A DNA stretch of 64,000 nt, from the NCBI RefSeq assembly GCF_035582795.1, contig NC_134369.1:54498001-54562000 (forward strand). The letters are read 5' to 3'. This document shows positions 11,978 to 24,537 of this stretch, one piece after another. This DNA is from Mycteria americana (lineage: Eukaryota; Chordata; Aves; Ciconiiformes; Ciconiidae). Position 1 is the stretch's first letter. Every line of letters starts with the position of its first letter. Below the pieces are notes generated by a model, which was not told the DNA's origin, did not search any database, and was given only the letters and a program-made list of their open reading frames with translations. The position numbers were made by a program, and so were the translations under genes.

Positions 11978-12527
11978 CTAATTTTTTGTGGTTTCCTTTT
12001 GCTCTTTCTGCCCCTTTGCCGTCCGATTGGTGATGTTGTTCAAACAGGATCGAATTCCTGCTAAATGCAGGAGTGATCCTGCTGCTTCTTTCATCTCCTC
12101 ATCGTCACTCTCAGGGGGCTTTTCTGTACGTCTCTTTTTAAGAGGCAGTGTGTCACTTGGTACTTTTTTCGCCTTCATTAAATGTTGCCTTTTCTTGTGC
12201 TGGGATGCATACCCACTGTCAGCTAAAGAATCCTTGGTCTCCTTCTGATTTTGCTTTTTGTCCTCCTCTTCTGTTTCACTATGGCTCTCATGGCTCTGGA
12301 AGCTAACTTCACTTCCTTCACTGCTGTCTTGGCTACCTTTAGTTGCAAATTCATACTGGTCGTCAGCAGAGGAAGAGGAAATGGAGTCACTAGCAGGTGA
12401 TGTGCTCCTGTGGTTGGAAGATTTGGCACTGCTGTAGTTGTGATCCTCCTTTGGGTCACCACTAACAACTGGAGAGCCACAGGACTGTTCACTTTCTGTC
12501 CGCATCCGGCAGTTTGTTATTCCATTC
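11978..12527 (-). CDS. FOXN3: FOXN3 terminal coding exon (C-terminal 182 residues plus stop)
   Basis: Forkhead box N3 (CHES1) is a nuclear forkhead transcriptional repressor linked to checkpoint suppression and, in liver, to glucose metabolism. On the minus strand a pyrimidine-rich tract ending TTTTTGCAG (AG at 12529-12528) precedes the exon. The exon's first G completes an Arg codon begun in the upstream exon, and the frame then runs 182 codons to TAG at 11980-11978. Recognisable FOXN3 blocks, in order, are [33 protein letters not shown], a Ser-rich stretch ([13 protein letters not shown]), an acidic Glu-rich segment, [13 protein letters not shown], the basic NLS-like [13 protein letters not shown], and the conserved tail ending [13 protein letters not shown]. 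The last 50 or so residues appear near-identical to mammalian FOXN3 as I remember it, while the Ser/Glu-rich middle has diverged. The forkhead domain is not encoded here. The open frame continues upstream to 12679, but that part is intron. Identity is secure. Confidence 0.96.
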
Positions 12528-15500
12528 CTGCAAAAACAAATCGAAGCAGTCTTAGAAGCCACAGAGATGTGATCCTGCTTCAGTGCAAAAGATGATAAAG
12601 TAAAGCCAACTGACAGATAATCTAAAATTATGACTATCAAAGTAGTGTCCATGCAGGTCTGTTTCAAAGCCTGACTCAAATTGCTTGTGGATTAGACTCC
12701 ACACATAAAACAAGCCAAAAGACACGTAAGAGCACAAGAGGCAGGAGCAAGTAGGGGATGGTCACAAATAAGTGATGTCGGAACAGTCCTGATTTACGTT
12801 TCAACTAATGGTTTACAGTTCAAAAAAAATTGAAAAGAAAAAAATCCCCATTGTTCTACTGACTGGATATTAAATAAACACTGATGAGCTGCATAAATAT
12901 CCTCTCCCCCTTTTCATATAAAATGATACTATCAAAAATGTGGGGAAGAGACACTAGCTTTCTGGAATACTTCTTTGCCCCCTCTCAAAGACTCTTTTCC
13001 AGCTAGGACTCTTTCTGACAGAGGGAGCAACTATGTATAGCACCCAGGTAGTAGTCCGGTCACATTTCTGATTGTGATCAGTTTATGAATAATCTTAAAA
13101 GCAATATAATCTTAAGCCACTAGCTGCCAGCAAACTATTAAAACATGTTTAAAAATAAACAGTAGAAAAAGAATAATCTGGTTTTGCTCTAGAAGTTGTC
13201 ATTTTCCCCGTTGGTTTTATGGCACTCTGTGCTGTGGGAACTACTGCAACTTGATAGATTTAAAAACTAACAGTGTCCTTTTCTGCACTGGAAAATATTA
13301 GAGCATTGCCACTGACTTTACAATACAGAATACAATACTTCTAAGTCTGTTAAAGAAGGGACTGACCCTGTGCAATGCTTAATTCCTGCTGGAAAAAAGG
13401 AGAGGAGGATGCTCATCATTGAGTAAAGGCATCATCATTGACACCCTCCAGTTCACCAGCCTTGAACCCCTCTATCAGTTAAAAAAACCCAAAACAAGCA
13501 AGACTGTTTAACCTATCACATGATAAACTGCTTTAAAATCTAGTCTTGCCATCTTCGTGCTATCACTACAGTGCTTTTGCACACTCACGGCTGTGTTGGA
13601 TTAAAACCTTTTCTCGAACACATGCCCTCAACATAGATATTTCTTAAGAGGAATGGCACAGTGGCATGTCCAGGGTATTACTGCTCTTCTACTTAAAAAA
13701 TGGGAAAGTGCTTTAGGTTTCAGGGAATGGACCTCACGCCTGGTTTCTTTACAGAAGAAACAGCAGTGTGTTATCCATTTCTGAAAGGTAAGGCCGAAAG
13801 GTAGAAAATGTAAGAGTGGTACATAATTCCACGGTTCCTATTCATCTAAGTGCTCTTGTCTGTAGAGCTTGCTGAAATAAGAAACAGGCTTTTGTGAACC
13901 AGTGACAGGACAACGCCAGAAGGTAGCAAATTAATCAGTCACTCCAAATGTTCTTATTTACAGTGTTTTCAAAGGAATGTATAGAATAGAAGGCCCAGTT
14001 ATCAGCAAAGAAAGCCTCTTGCCAACCTCTTTTGCTCAACAAAATTATTTTCCCCTAGATTTTTGAGTAGCTTTATGATCCATAAATTATATACAGAACC
14101 CAGAAGGAATACACAAAGCTCCTTCAATTATTAATAACTAAATGCAATGTCATTCATGATTGTGCAGCAAGCCAGCTGCATTTACTCTGTGATGGTTTGC
14201 CACTGCAGGGGTTGTCATTAGAGGATGCCAAATGCTTAAAAGAAGAAATCATCCATACTAAACTAGTTGTAAGGTGAATTTATAACCAACTCCTTAAGAT
14301 CAGTCATTACGAGGAAGCATGTGATGCATTTTAAGTGACAGATTCTTCATTTTTAGGGTAAATTTACATTTAAAGATGTTAAAAATTATCATAAATTAGC
14401 ATAAAATTAAAGTTACTTGATTTTACTAGGCAGCTAATAGTCAGAGCAATGTGGCTCAATAAAAATCACATGCTACTAATTTTCCATTAAAAAATGGCAA
14501 TAAATTCTTGCTCCAAGGAAACAAACACAGGACAGAATAGGTGGGAACTCAAATGGAATTCCTACCGATTAGGTTATTAGCAAACAAGGCTTCTAACAGA
14601 TGGGATTTAAATCCAGATGCCTATTTTCATGTTATTAGATCTACTCCTACTTGTTACTTTGTATTGAGAGACTATCAATAAAAGGAAAGCTACAGTTCCA
14701 TGGAGCAGAGCAACCATATGCCAAAAAGACATCCCTGATTTGCCCTGCTCTTGAGTCTCTAGTGTTTGCTTTTACATAAAGGGGCTGTAATTTGGATTCA
14801 AAAGCTCTGCCCATGGGATTTACTCCAGATCCCAATCCTTTCAAAAAAGCATAAAAATAGAATGAAAGACCTGGGGATTACAGAAGCCATGTCCTGGGGG
14901 AAGGTGTACTACTATGGGGTCAGCATCCCACAGGGAGTGACTGCAAACAGGGATGATGACAAAGAAAAACAGACAGCCACAGAAAGGTGAAAAAAAGAAA
15001 TCACTTCAAAAAATGGGAGGAAAGGAAATACCAATACACTTCAGAAGAAAGGCATCTATGGTGGAACTGGTCAGGAAATGGATAGCATTTGCATCTCAGA
15101 AAAATTTTTGGTTTTCACTTACATTTTGAAAGATTTCCAACCAGTTCTGCTTGGTGAAATAAAAAAGGAAGAGAAAGCAGGTCAAGGAGAGAATTAGCAA
15201 AGGATATCCACAGAAATGAAAATGAGTTATACAGACAGAGTGTTTTAGGATATTCACAAGATCAAAAGTCACGTACCCTGAAATTAGATTAATCTGATTT
15301 GTATCTTGATACACAATAATAGCTCAAACATAAGATATGAAGAATTACTTATAATTGGTATTAGTAGATTAATAAGAGTTGACTAAACTAATATCTAAAC
15401 CATTCATATTCTGCATGCGCTTCTGAGATATTCTAAAGCTTATATTGCTCTTATACAGTCACATACTCACTAAGAAATGAATCTGTGATCTACTTAGTTC

Positions 15501-16094
15501 AATCTAGATCATCAGTGGACAGACCTCCCCTGGGCTTCAAGGGATAGATTTTAGCCAGCTGAATCTATTTTTCCTCACAGTTCTGGTTGTAACTCTAACT
15601 TTGTTACTGGAACAATAATAGAATTTTAAAACAAGCGCTTGCTCTGATGTTTGGATTATTTTTAAATTACAGAGGGGAAGAAAAGGTATTTAAGAATTTT
15701 GTGTTTACTATAACAGTGACGGGAAATTTATTTCAAGTAATACCTTATTTTTTCCCCATTTTTTTGTTCAGAACTTTATTTCAAAATTTCCAGAAACTGA
15801 CATATTTTCAAATGTTTTAAAGCCGTGGCTTGCCCTTTCAGGAAAGTCCATGGGACAGTCTCTAGAGCTTTTCATCCTACTGACATGGACTATTTTATTT
15901 GCTTGAGGAATCTTAACCATAGTTATACAGATAAAAGTACCATGCACAGATTCTTTGTAAAATATTTCAGTTTGACTGTAGCACAATGACACAACCCTCA
16001 AGCACTGCAGAGGTAAGTTTGGACTTCTGAAAGCCCGACTCCATTCCCATTGTTAATGGATAGGAGTTCTGCTACTCATGTCATCAGGAGCCAG

Positions 16095-16147
16095 ATGGGA
16101 CTCACAGTTGGAAGCCATGGGACTTCCAACTCACATGGGACTCACAG
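16095..16147. repeat. Local direct and inverted repeat cluster
   Basis: ATGGGACTCACAG occurs at 16095-16107 and 16135-16147. Between them, AGTTGGAAG (16106-16114) and CTTCCAACT (16123-16131) form a perfect 9-bp inverted repeat with an 8-nt loop that contains another TGGGA. It looks like a small slippage-derived structure, and no known RNA family is recognised. Confidence 0.85.
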
Positions 16148-19100
16148 CTGGATCTCAAGTCAGGAAGGATATAATGTCCTTTGCACAGTGTTAGTGCCTC
16201 TGCCTTTCAAAGGGGTCTTCCTCAGGATGAGATGAAAGTAAGTCTCAGTCATTTTACCAAGGGCAGATATATCTTCCTTAAATTTCTCTACTAGCTTTAA
16301 AAAAATATAGGTAATCACATTCTGTTTGCAAAATGGCAAAAAGTTTTGCTGAAAAATACTTACTGTATTTCACACCAGAGACACGTATATTCCTTTGATG
16401 AGCAAAGCAAACCTATGTGGAGTTTAAATATCACCTTATCTATCTCTGATCGTTCTGGATGACAGATATTGTATACACATAGGTGACAGCTTTGGTATGT
16501 AATTGGAAACATTCAGTTAAAAGATACGAAGAAAGCAGTACAGGTAAGTTGGGTTTGTGGATTTTGACAGGTTCCAGGCTTGCTAAAAAAAATAACACTC
16601 TTTTTTACTGTATAGGTAACATAATTTCAAAGGGAAATTCAGGACAGTCAGAACTTTTAGCTACAGGTAGTTGAACTGTTACTTAAAACCACTACATACC
16701 AGCAGACAGAGGGATGAGCAAGCATATGAAAAGTAAGTGGTGCTCACTTGCTGTATGATGAGATTGTATCAGGGGTTATTGAGTTAAAAGTCAACAACAA
16801 CAAGTTGGGTACACAATTGATAGAAGCTCTTACAAAGGTACTTCACAGCATAATTGTATGCAAAGGACCACAGCAAATGCAAGTCATGAACTGCCAGCAG
16901 AAAGACCACTTTGTCAGTATCAACAGCAGATCTGAAGTTAAGAAATGCAGCCCTCTGCATTTTGCAAAAAAGAATAATCAAGTCAGCCAGTATTTTTGTC
17001 CTTTAGTTACTAAAGAATTGTCAGCTCCCAGAGATAACTCATCCTGCCTGCCTGTTACAGGTGGGAAGGGGAATGCAATGCAACAAGGAGGATTTGGGGT
17101 TTAAGTTGATCATGCCAGTAATAAATAAGAACATTAAGAATATACAATGAAGAATTTATAAAAGGAAGTACCTACCAGTTCCTTTACCTAAGCAAAAATA
17201 ATCATTCACAGATAATGTAAGTAAATAATTTTACTTATGTTTTGGCATCTACCTTGCACATGTTACTTAGTTTGGTTTATTTAATCACTGCTCAAATGGC
17301 TGCTTCAAGGGAGGAAAAAATAAGCAAAAATAAAGCCAGCATGAGAAATAAAGTCACCGTAATGAAAGCTAGGCCTGAGGAATAATCTAGTAATTGCCCT
17401 ATAAATTTAAAGTGAAAATAATGATAAATAACAATCTTCCATCTTCGAATAAAGTTAGGCACAAAACTCATTCTTGTCACACCCCAATGATCAGGAGCTG
17501 CACATGGAACTGTGGCATTACTAGCAGAAGAACAGATCTTTTAAAATCTACTCCTGATGAAGTAGGTAAGGTTTGTTAGTGTCACATTTTGGGGTGTTGT
17601 GTTTTGTTGTTTTTTGGTTCATTTTTAAATTTTTTGTCAAAATAAAGGAAGAGCAGGAGCTCTGCCAGTGCGGATGCACTTGCTTTCCCTAGGAAGAAGG
17701 AACATTTTGTCTTGGAAAATGGAATGGAAAATTTTTTCACTTAGGGAAATTCCGTGGGAAGCTTGTGTTTGCAATTTACAGATAATTGTGAAATTCCTTG
17801 AAAAGCTACAAACATTTTGTGAGAAAGGAGAACTGGAAAAAAAGGAGGAAAAACCCAAGTAATTTCCCATTAATTTTTATTTTTAATCTGCAATAATTTA
17901 AAAAACCAAAGTATTTCTAACAAACACTACCAAAAGTAATTTACCCTATTACCTAGGCACAAGTGGCATATAAAGAAGTTTTGCCTAAGTTTTCAACTAG
18001 TCTGAAACAATAGCTTGGATTCATTCTGGGGAAATATGAGCTAAAAAAAGGCAATTAAGCAATGGAGTCTACGCTACCCTCCATCCTGACATTTCTGATG
18101 CATAGACAAACAAAGAGAACGGCAAATCCAGCCAAAGCATCTTTACTGGGACTGGCTCTGTTTAGTTCTTCCCAAATCCTAAAGGTTTCACCCACTCCTT
18201 AAGGTTTCCCACCAAGGTGGCTGCTAACTCTTCTTCCCTCTTATGCACCTCCATCTCACGTGCATTTGCTGGCTAGTGTTATGGGATGGGGTTTTCATTT
18301 GGCCTTCCGATCAGAACAGACCATTGAGCCCCATGGGCCAGGACTAGCAGCACCTTAATCTGGCCAAAAAAATGGGGAAGCATGGCCTACACAGCACAAA
18401 GAGCACTGAAGATCAGAGCTTCATAAACTGGGATTACCTGGGAGCCCATGTAAACGCTGTTCAGTGGCCTCTGTAGCAGTGAACATTTGGGGCAGAGAAA
18501 AAGGAAAAAAGGCCTAACACATAAAAATTACCAAGGATATTTTGTGAAACATCTTTTGCAGAATAACCTGGACCAAATTACAAGGCCTATGCCACACAGC
18601 TGGTGAGATTCTCTGAGGAGTGAAACTCCATCAACCTCACCTCAGTGGATTTGCCCTCGCAGGCTCAGTAGGTCTACTGCACTGCGGCAGGACATGGACA
18701 TAGACACAAACCACTCACGCACTACGGATAACCAAAGAAAATGACAAACATCACGGTGGAGCCTGTCTGCTGCATGTACTGAAATGGTAGTTCAGAGAGC
18801 TCTAATATTCTATCAGCTTCCAAGCTTGCGCTCTTCCAAAGGGTTGGTGTAACTGGTAACACTTTACTCATGTGGAAGGTGATCATATATGATAGAGCTT
18901 CTTGCACCTTGCCAAGATGCACATTGGCAGATGCATTGGCCACTTTGGTAGAGACCATGCCTACTAAAGTGGACACAGAAATCCTCCTAAGTAAACATTT
19001 AAAAGGTATTTTCCAATGGATATACATAGCAAGAGCAAGAGCTCACCTTCAAAGCACAGCCAACTCCTTGCTGCATGTAAGGCACTACTGGCTTTGCTTG

Positions 19101-21366
19101 CTTTCATTTAATACCTTTGTAAGTCAGTATTTTCTTTTCTACATATCCAGACTACCACTGCATTTGCTTTTAGATTCTCTCAAGGAGCTGTATGGGGATA
19201 TGGTCTGCCAAAAATATATATGCTGGATCTCATGTTAGAGACATGCTACACGCTGTGCAGCTTTGAAGCGTTATTTTTCCCTGCTGTCTTCGGGTGGGTC
19301 TTAGACTTGTCAGCCACAACATGGAAAATACGGATGGTAAACAAGCTAAAAGTGGTGTGAATAAAGTAAATAAAAAGCTACTGTCAAAACACATCCAATT
19401 ATGCTCTGCTGTGGAGATTTAACACCAGAGGATGATTTTCAAAGTAAAAATAGCGTGGGATGCCTTTTCCATTTGTAGATTAGTTTGGAACGAAAGGCCT
19501 ATTTGTGCAATTTAAGCCAAATGCACTACAACATAATGATGCTCTCCTCAATTGCTATTCTTTATTCATGGAAAGTGGTGGATTTGTCGTGTTTGTTAAA
19601 TATTTTTCAGTAGGGTTTTTTAATCCAAATGACTTAATTCAATTGTACTTTATTTTATACATAAAAAATAATTACATGTAATTACATGGGAACAGCAACA
19701 CATCGATACCTTGTGCAGGAACAAAATACACTAATACATTCAGTCACACTGTTGAAAAATAACAACACAGTAAACTTTCCAACTGATGGGAGCTAACACA
19801 TCAGAAATCACAGATTTCAGCTTCTTAGTCCAATGCTATGGTTTTGGCCTCCTTTCTGAATAACAGATTAGTCAAAACACTCCACCTACTCACAACTGCA
19901 AATTTAACCCAAGACCAAACTTTTTGTTACTCTGTTTTGACACTAATGGCAGTCTGCACAATAGGACAACATACTGCATGTCATTCGCACACAGTTTGGG
20001 GAACAACAAAACCAAAGACCACTAAGATATTGAAGAAATAAACAGCTCAGACAGCAAGGAAGTGCCAACAGAAGAGCAGCACCTTACAGGAGAACCCTTA
20101 ACTCCTACCTACGGTAACTAAAGAAAAACAGTTAAGAGGTTTAATTTATTATGCAAGGATCCACTACCAAGAAAATACTAGAGGTCCTCTATATGCATGA
20201 TGAAAACCACCTTTTTAAGGTAGTTTTAGGCCTTTCACTTAGAGCACCAAAGGAACTCTTCTCATGAAAATATACATTTGAGTAAAAACTTCTTGGAAAG
20301 AAGCTGTCTGGCTTCTCAGTATATAGGCAGAAGCACATAATTTCTGCAGATAACTGTTAACAGGAGGCTGCACCACCTCCCGTGGCTGCCCTGTAGACCT
20401 CGCTGGAAGGGAGGTGAAAGCTGGAAGGGGAAATCAACCTTCTTGCACCTGAACAGGTCTAAAAACATCCCCTGCCAGCCTGACTGTCATTCCTATGCAG
20501 GAATGACAGCTCTGTGTGAGCAGCACTCCTGCTCTTCAGTGCAACAGAAGGCGGCTGCATGGATGCTGTGGTAAATTCCCCCTGCTGCACGTGCTAAGCA
20601 GAAGTTATTCTCATGAGATGTCATGAAAGCTCGACACGACAGGTCCTATTTAGCCCTGTGTATCTGAGGAGAGGGGTAAGCACCAAGAAACAGGGTGTCA
20701 TTTTTACAGTAACTGATAACGGAAGTATCCAGTTTTGAGAGGACCAGATGATTTTCTAAGAGGCATGGTGCATCCAGACTGACCTTCCTAAAGAAATTCT
20801 GAATCTTAATATCCCTGAGAGAAATAAGACAAAACTGCCTGCTGAACCTGCTCTATTGCAGACAGTCCCCTAACTTCTCTTCTAAAAGCTTTTAAAGCCT
20901 CCTCCCCCTCTGCCCCGCCCCCTTTTCAAGGATTAGAAGAGGGGATATTGCAGGAGCCCTTAAATATGAGCAGACATCATGCAGACCTGGAATATATTCA
21001 TAGCGAGCTATTTCTAATACTGCCTAAGGCTGGAGAAGAGAACAAGAAGAATTAGAAATGTCTGCATTAACTAATTATAAATGCTTTTCTCTGAGACAAA
21101 GCAAAAAGAACATAAGCAAGGGAGGGGTAAAATCCCTAATTTCCCAAATCTACATTAGCAGGTAGCTGGTAAAGATCCTCTTCTACCTGCTGGGAAAAAA
21201 CGTAAGAAGTAGTCCTCAGAAATGCATAAAATTTAACCATATACAGCCTTACAGCATAGCAATTTGAGAATGTCTACACAGAAGGAAGTTTTCAAGTGGC
21301 CTGGAAAGAAAAATGGTTCTATCTCCTTGAGTCAACCCTGATTATGAAACTGGGTCTAAGTAGGAA

Positions 21367-23040
21367 ATGCAGACAAACCAGGACCAGCAGGACCACGAGC
21401 ATGGGAACAGTGACTTTCCTTTTGTGGACACTGAAATTGTAAGGGACCAGCTGTATCAGCTGAATGTTCACAAGTCCATGGGGCCTGATGGGATTCATCC
21501 CAGAGTACTGAAGGAGCTAGCGGATGTTATGGCAGGACCCCTCTCGATCATCTACCAAAGGTCTTGGGAGTCTGGGGAGGTCCCTGCTGACTGGAAGCTA
21601 GCCAATGTTATTCCCATCTACAAAAAGGGCGTGAGGGAAGACCCAGGGAACTACAGACCTGTTAGTCTAACCTCAGTTCCTGGAAAAATTATGGAGAAGA
21701 TTATACTGGGTACTATTGAAAGGCATTTAAAGAATAATGCAACCATCAGGCACAGTCAACATGGGTTCACAAAGGGAAAGGCCTGTTTAACTAATTGGTA
21801 TCCTTCTATGATAAGGTCACCTGCCTAATGGAGGAAGGGAAGGCAGTGGACGTCGTTCTTCTGGATTTTAGGAAGGCTTTTGATACTGTCCTGCACAGCA
21901 TCCTTCTGGACAAGTTGTCCAACCGTGGAATGAGCAGGATTACGGTGCGCTGGGTGAAGAACTGGCTGAAGGGCAGAGCTCAAAGGGTTGTAGTGAATGG
22001 GGCTACATCTGGCTGGCAACCAGTCACCAGCGGTGTTCCTCAGGGTTCAGTTCTAAGGGCCAGTTCTACACCATATATTTATCAATGATCTGGATAGAGG
22101 AGTTGAATGCACCATTAGCAAGTTTGCTGATGATACCAAACTGGGAGGTGCTGTTGACTCTCTTGAGGGACAGGAGGCCTTGCACAGGGATCTAGATAGA
22201 TTTGAGCCATTGAGGCTATGATTTGAGCCATGAGATTTGAGGCTATGATTAATGGGATGAAATTTAACAAGTCCAATTGCCAGATTCTGCACCTGGGATG
22301 GAGTGCCACCGGACACAAGTATAAATTGGGAGAGGAGTGGCTGGAGAGCAGCCCTGCAGAAAGGGATCTGGGGGTGCTGGTCGACAGCAGGCTCATAGGG
22401 GTCAGCAGTGTGCCCTGGCAGCCAAGAGGGCAAACCACACCCTGGGGTGCATCAAACACAGCATAACCAGCCGGTCAGAAGAGGTGATTATCCCACTGTA
22501 TTCAGTGTTGGTGAGGCCTCACCTTGAATACCATGTGCAGTTCTGGGCCCCACAATTTAAGAAGGATGTGAAGGTCCTTGAGCGTGTCCAGAGGAGGGCA
22601 ACAAAGCTGGTGAAAGGGCCAGAAGGCATGTCCTATGAGGAGCAACTAAGGGCTCTGGGCTTATCTGGTTTGGAGGAAAGGAGGCTGAGGGGCAACCTCA
22701 CTGCTCTCTACAGCTTCCCGAGGAGGGGAAGTGGAGAGGGAGGTGTCCATCTTTTCTCCCTGGGATCCAGTGATAGGACGCATGAGAATGGTTCAAAGCT
22801 GCACCAGGGGTGGTTTAGATTGGACATTAGGAAGCATTTCTTTACCAAGAGGGTGGTCAAACACTGGAACAGGCTTCCTAGAGAGGTGGTCGATGCCCCA
22901 AGCCTATCAGTATTTAAAAGGCATTTGGACAATGCCCTTAATAAGATGCTTTAACTTGGTCAGCCCTGAATTGGTCAGGCAGATGGATTAGATGATCATT
23001 GTAGGTCCCTTCCAGCTGAAATAGTATAGACTAGACTAAC
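21367..23040 (+). mobile_element. CR1 LINE, 5'-truncated and inactive, antisense to FOXN3
   Basis: Chicken-repeat-1 family non-LTR retrotransposon with a partial ORF2 reverse transcriptase. In order, visible RT blocks include MGPDGIHPRVLKELADVM, NYRPVSLTSVPGKIMEKII, LDFRKAFDTVLHSILLDKL, GVPQGSVL and the catalytic FADDTKLGG (TTT at 22123), then the CR1 C-terminal region [32 protein letters not shown] and [16 protein letters not shown], with a stop at 22954. The reading frame shifts several times: frame 1 to 3 near 21.8 kb, 3 to 1 near 22.06 kb, 1 to 3 near 22.2 kb, and 3 to 2 near 22.35 kb. The 3' end has the typical CR1 GTAGGTCCCTTCCAGCTGAA close. The endonuclease domain and 5' part are missing, as in most CR1 copies. 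The 5' boundary is approximate. Confidence 0.95.
22200..22255 (+). repeat. Short tandem duplication inside the CR1
   Basis: The words TTTGAGCCAT, TTTGAGGCTATGATT and GAGGCTATGATT recur in close succession between about 22200 and 22255. A segment of roughly 20-35 nt appears to have been duplicated within the decayed element, and this contributes one of the frame changes after the FADD motif. Confidence 0.7.
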
Positions 23041-24428
23041 TCAGAGAGAATATTCAGACCACTATGTCCTCCATTTAGATTGGACACCTCATAAAAATTA
23101 TATATAGTTAATGATCCAGTAGTCCCACAGCTCTGCAATCCCCACTGGAGCAGAATACAAGTCCTGGCTAAAGCCAGCAGCAAAGCCACTGACAATGGTT
23201 GACCCCCATTGCTAGCAAGGCCAGACTGTGATAAAGCAAGATGGAGAAGAACTGTGCAGACTTCTGGAGGATGACCCTCAGGGTTGCATCCCTTCAGTGC
23301 AGCAAGTGTGAAAACCAGCTGAAACAGTTGCCCATCAAAAAAAATATGGATTTTATTCCAATTAGTGTCTTGCCCTCTATGCATTTTAAGCATCAAGAAT
23401 ACATGAATGTCACAGGTTCTCTCTTTCTCTCCATTTATTGGATGGAAATACTGCACCCAAAGGGCTAGACACTGATTCTGAAAAGGGATAAAAAAATAAA
23501 GAGCAAATGTGAAAAAAATCCCAAGTAAATAGTAACGGAATAAGCAGCTATCAAGATACTTTATTTCACTGCCTGGCAGTCATTTATTGAGATCAGAGGG
23601 TGTAATTGGAACAGCCCAGCAAAGCGGGGTCAGTGCTAATTATGAAACCCCACCCAGAATACCCAACTGCCTGAGCTGAAATAGCTTTTGCAGATACTGA
23701 GAGTTCTGAAAGAAAAGGGCACTGGCAGCACACTTGACCAAATTAATCTCTGTTGTGACTGACTGAAAATGGAGCTACACCTGAGGCAAACTGTTCTTCC
23801 ACCAATAAACCATCACTGCTTTAATTAAAGCAAACCACTGAACCACAGTTCTTATTGCCATCACTAGATGTCTCTTACTGCCCTGCTTTCTGAAAAAGTT
23901 GAATATCTTCATACAACATTTTACCCTTGAATGTTTCAGTATAACCTTGAAATAGAAACTGTAGTGAAGGAAACTGCCTCACAAAGACCTAAGTTAATAA
24001 TAAAACGACAGCTATATGTTTAGGTATCTTTCAGAATTTGCTTTAATATTATTTATATTCTTCTCACTGGTGTTTAATCCAGGAAAAGGTCTTTAGGAAA
24101 AGGGAGGGAAGGAGGGAGGAGCAGGAAAAAGCATTTGCACTTAGAAAAACAGGTCACTGTAGGAGGTTCTCACCATAAAGTGCCTGCAATTTGCTAGTGA
24201 AAATAAAACCGCTTTTTACAAACCAGTGTGCAACAGACAGATATGCCATGACTATCCTGCAAAGAATGATAACCCAACAATTTTAGGTGGCAGAGTTTTA
24301 TTTCATTTAGAACCTCAGAAGTATTAGCAAGCAGCAAAGTATCTGTTGACCAGAGCTTATATATACTTTTACATTCTCTGCAAAATACTGATTTGTTTCA
24401 TCAAGACCGCGCAATGAGCCACTCTTAC

Positions 24429-24537
24429 CTTACTGCAACGGCCATGCTTCCTATAGGGTTGATTGGCAATGGCCTGGCTCCAGGAAATATTCCTCTACTC
24501 AGAACTCGAGCTCCATTTTGTATCACTCCCGGAGGAA
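24429..24537 (-). CDS. FOXN3: FOXN3 internal coding exon, 109 nt
   Basis: On the minus strand a T-rich tract ending in TAG (AG at 24539-24538) precedes an exon that starts with TT, completing a Phe codon. It then encodes 35 codons including [15 protein letters not shown] and RPLPINPIG, and ends with AG, the first two bases of an Arg codon. The donor is AG|GTAAGA (GT at 24428-24427). The trailing two bases join in phase to the G that opens the terminal exon, giving Arg-Asn-Gly-Ile as in mammalian FOXN3. The segment lies between the forkhead domain and the Ser-rich C-terminus. The block before the junction (GSMAVAVR) differs from the mammalian sequence I remember and seems one residue longer. 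The polypyrimidine tract is interrupted by a GGG triplet. Phase, splice sites and protein match all agree. Confidence 0.93.

Larger units (their letters stand above)
12528..24428 (-). other. FOXN3: FOXN3 last intron (11.9 kb)
   Basis: The intron is bounded by the donor GTAAGA at 24428-24423 and the acceptor CAG ending at 12528, both read on the minus strand. The content is AT-rich non-coding sequence. The only large recognisable element is the CR1 LINE at 21.37-23.04 kb, which lies in the opposite orientation to the gene. A local inverted repeat lies at 16095-16147. I recognise no other gene, tRNA or small RNA in it. The short open frames scattered through it have no coding character I can support. 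Confidence 0.9.

Noticed and set aside
11978..12679. A 233-residue single-exon protein on the minus strand starting at an ATG at 12679
   Set aside because: Only 12527-11978 matches FOXN3. A clear acceptor at 12529-12528 precedes the match, and the upstream 50 residues are intron translated by chance.
22337..22954. A 205-residue protein gene
   Set aside because: It is the C-terminal part of the decayed CR1 reverse-transcriptase ORF, not a host gene.
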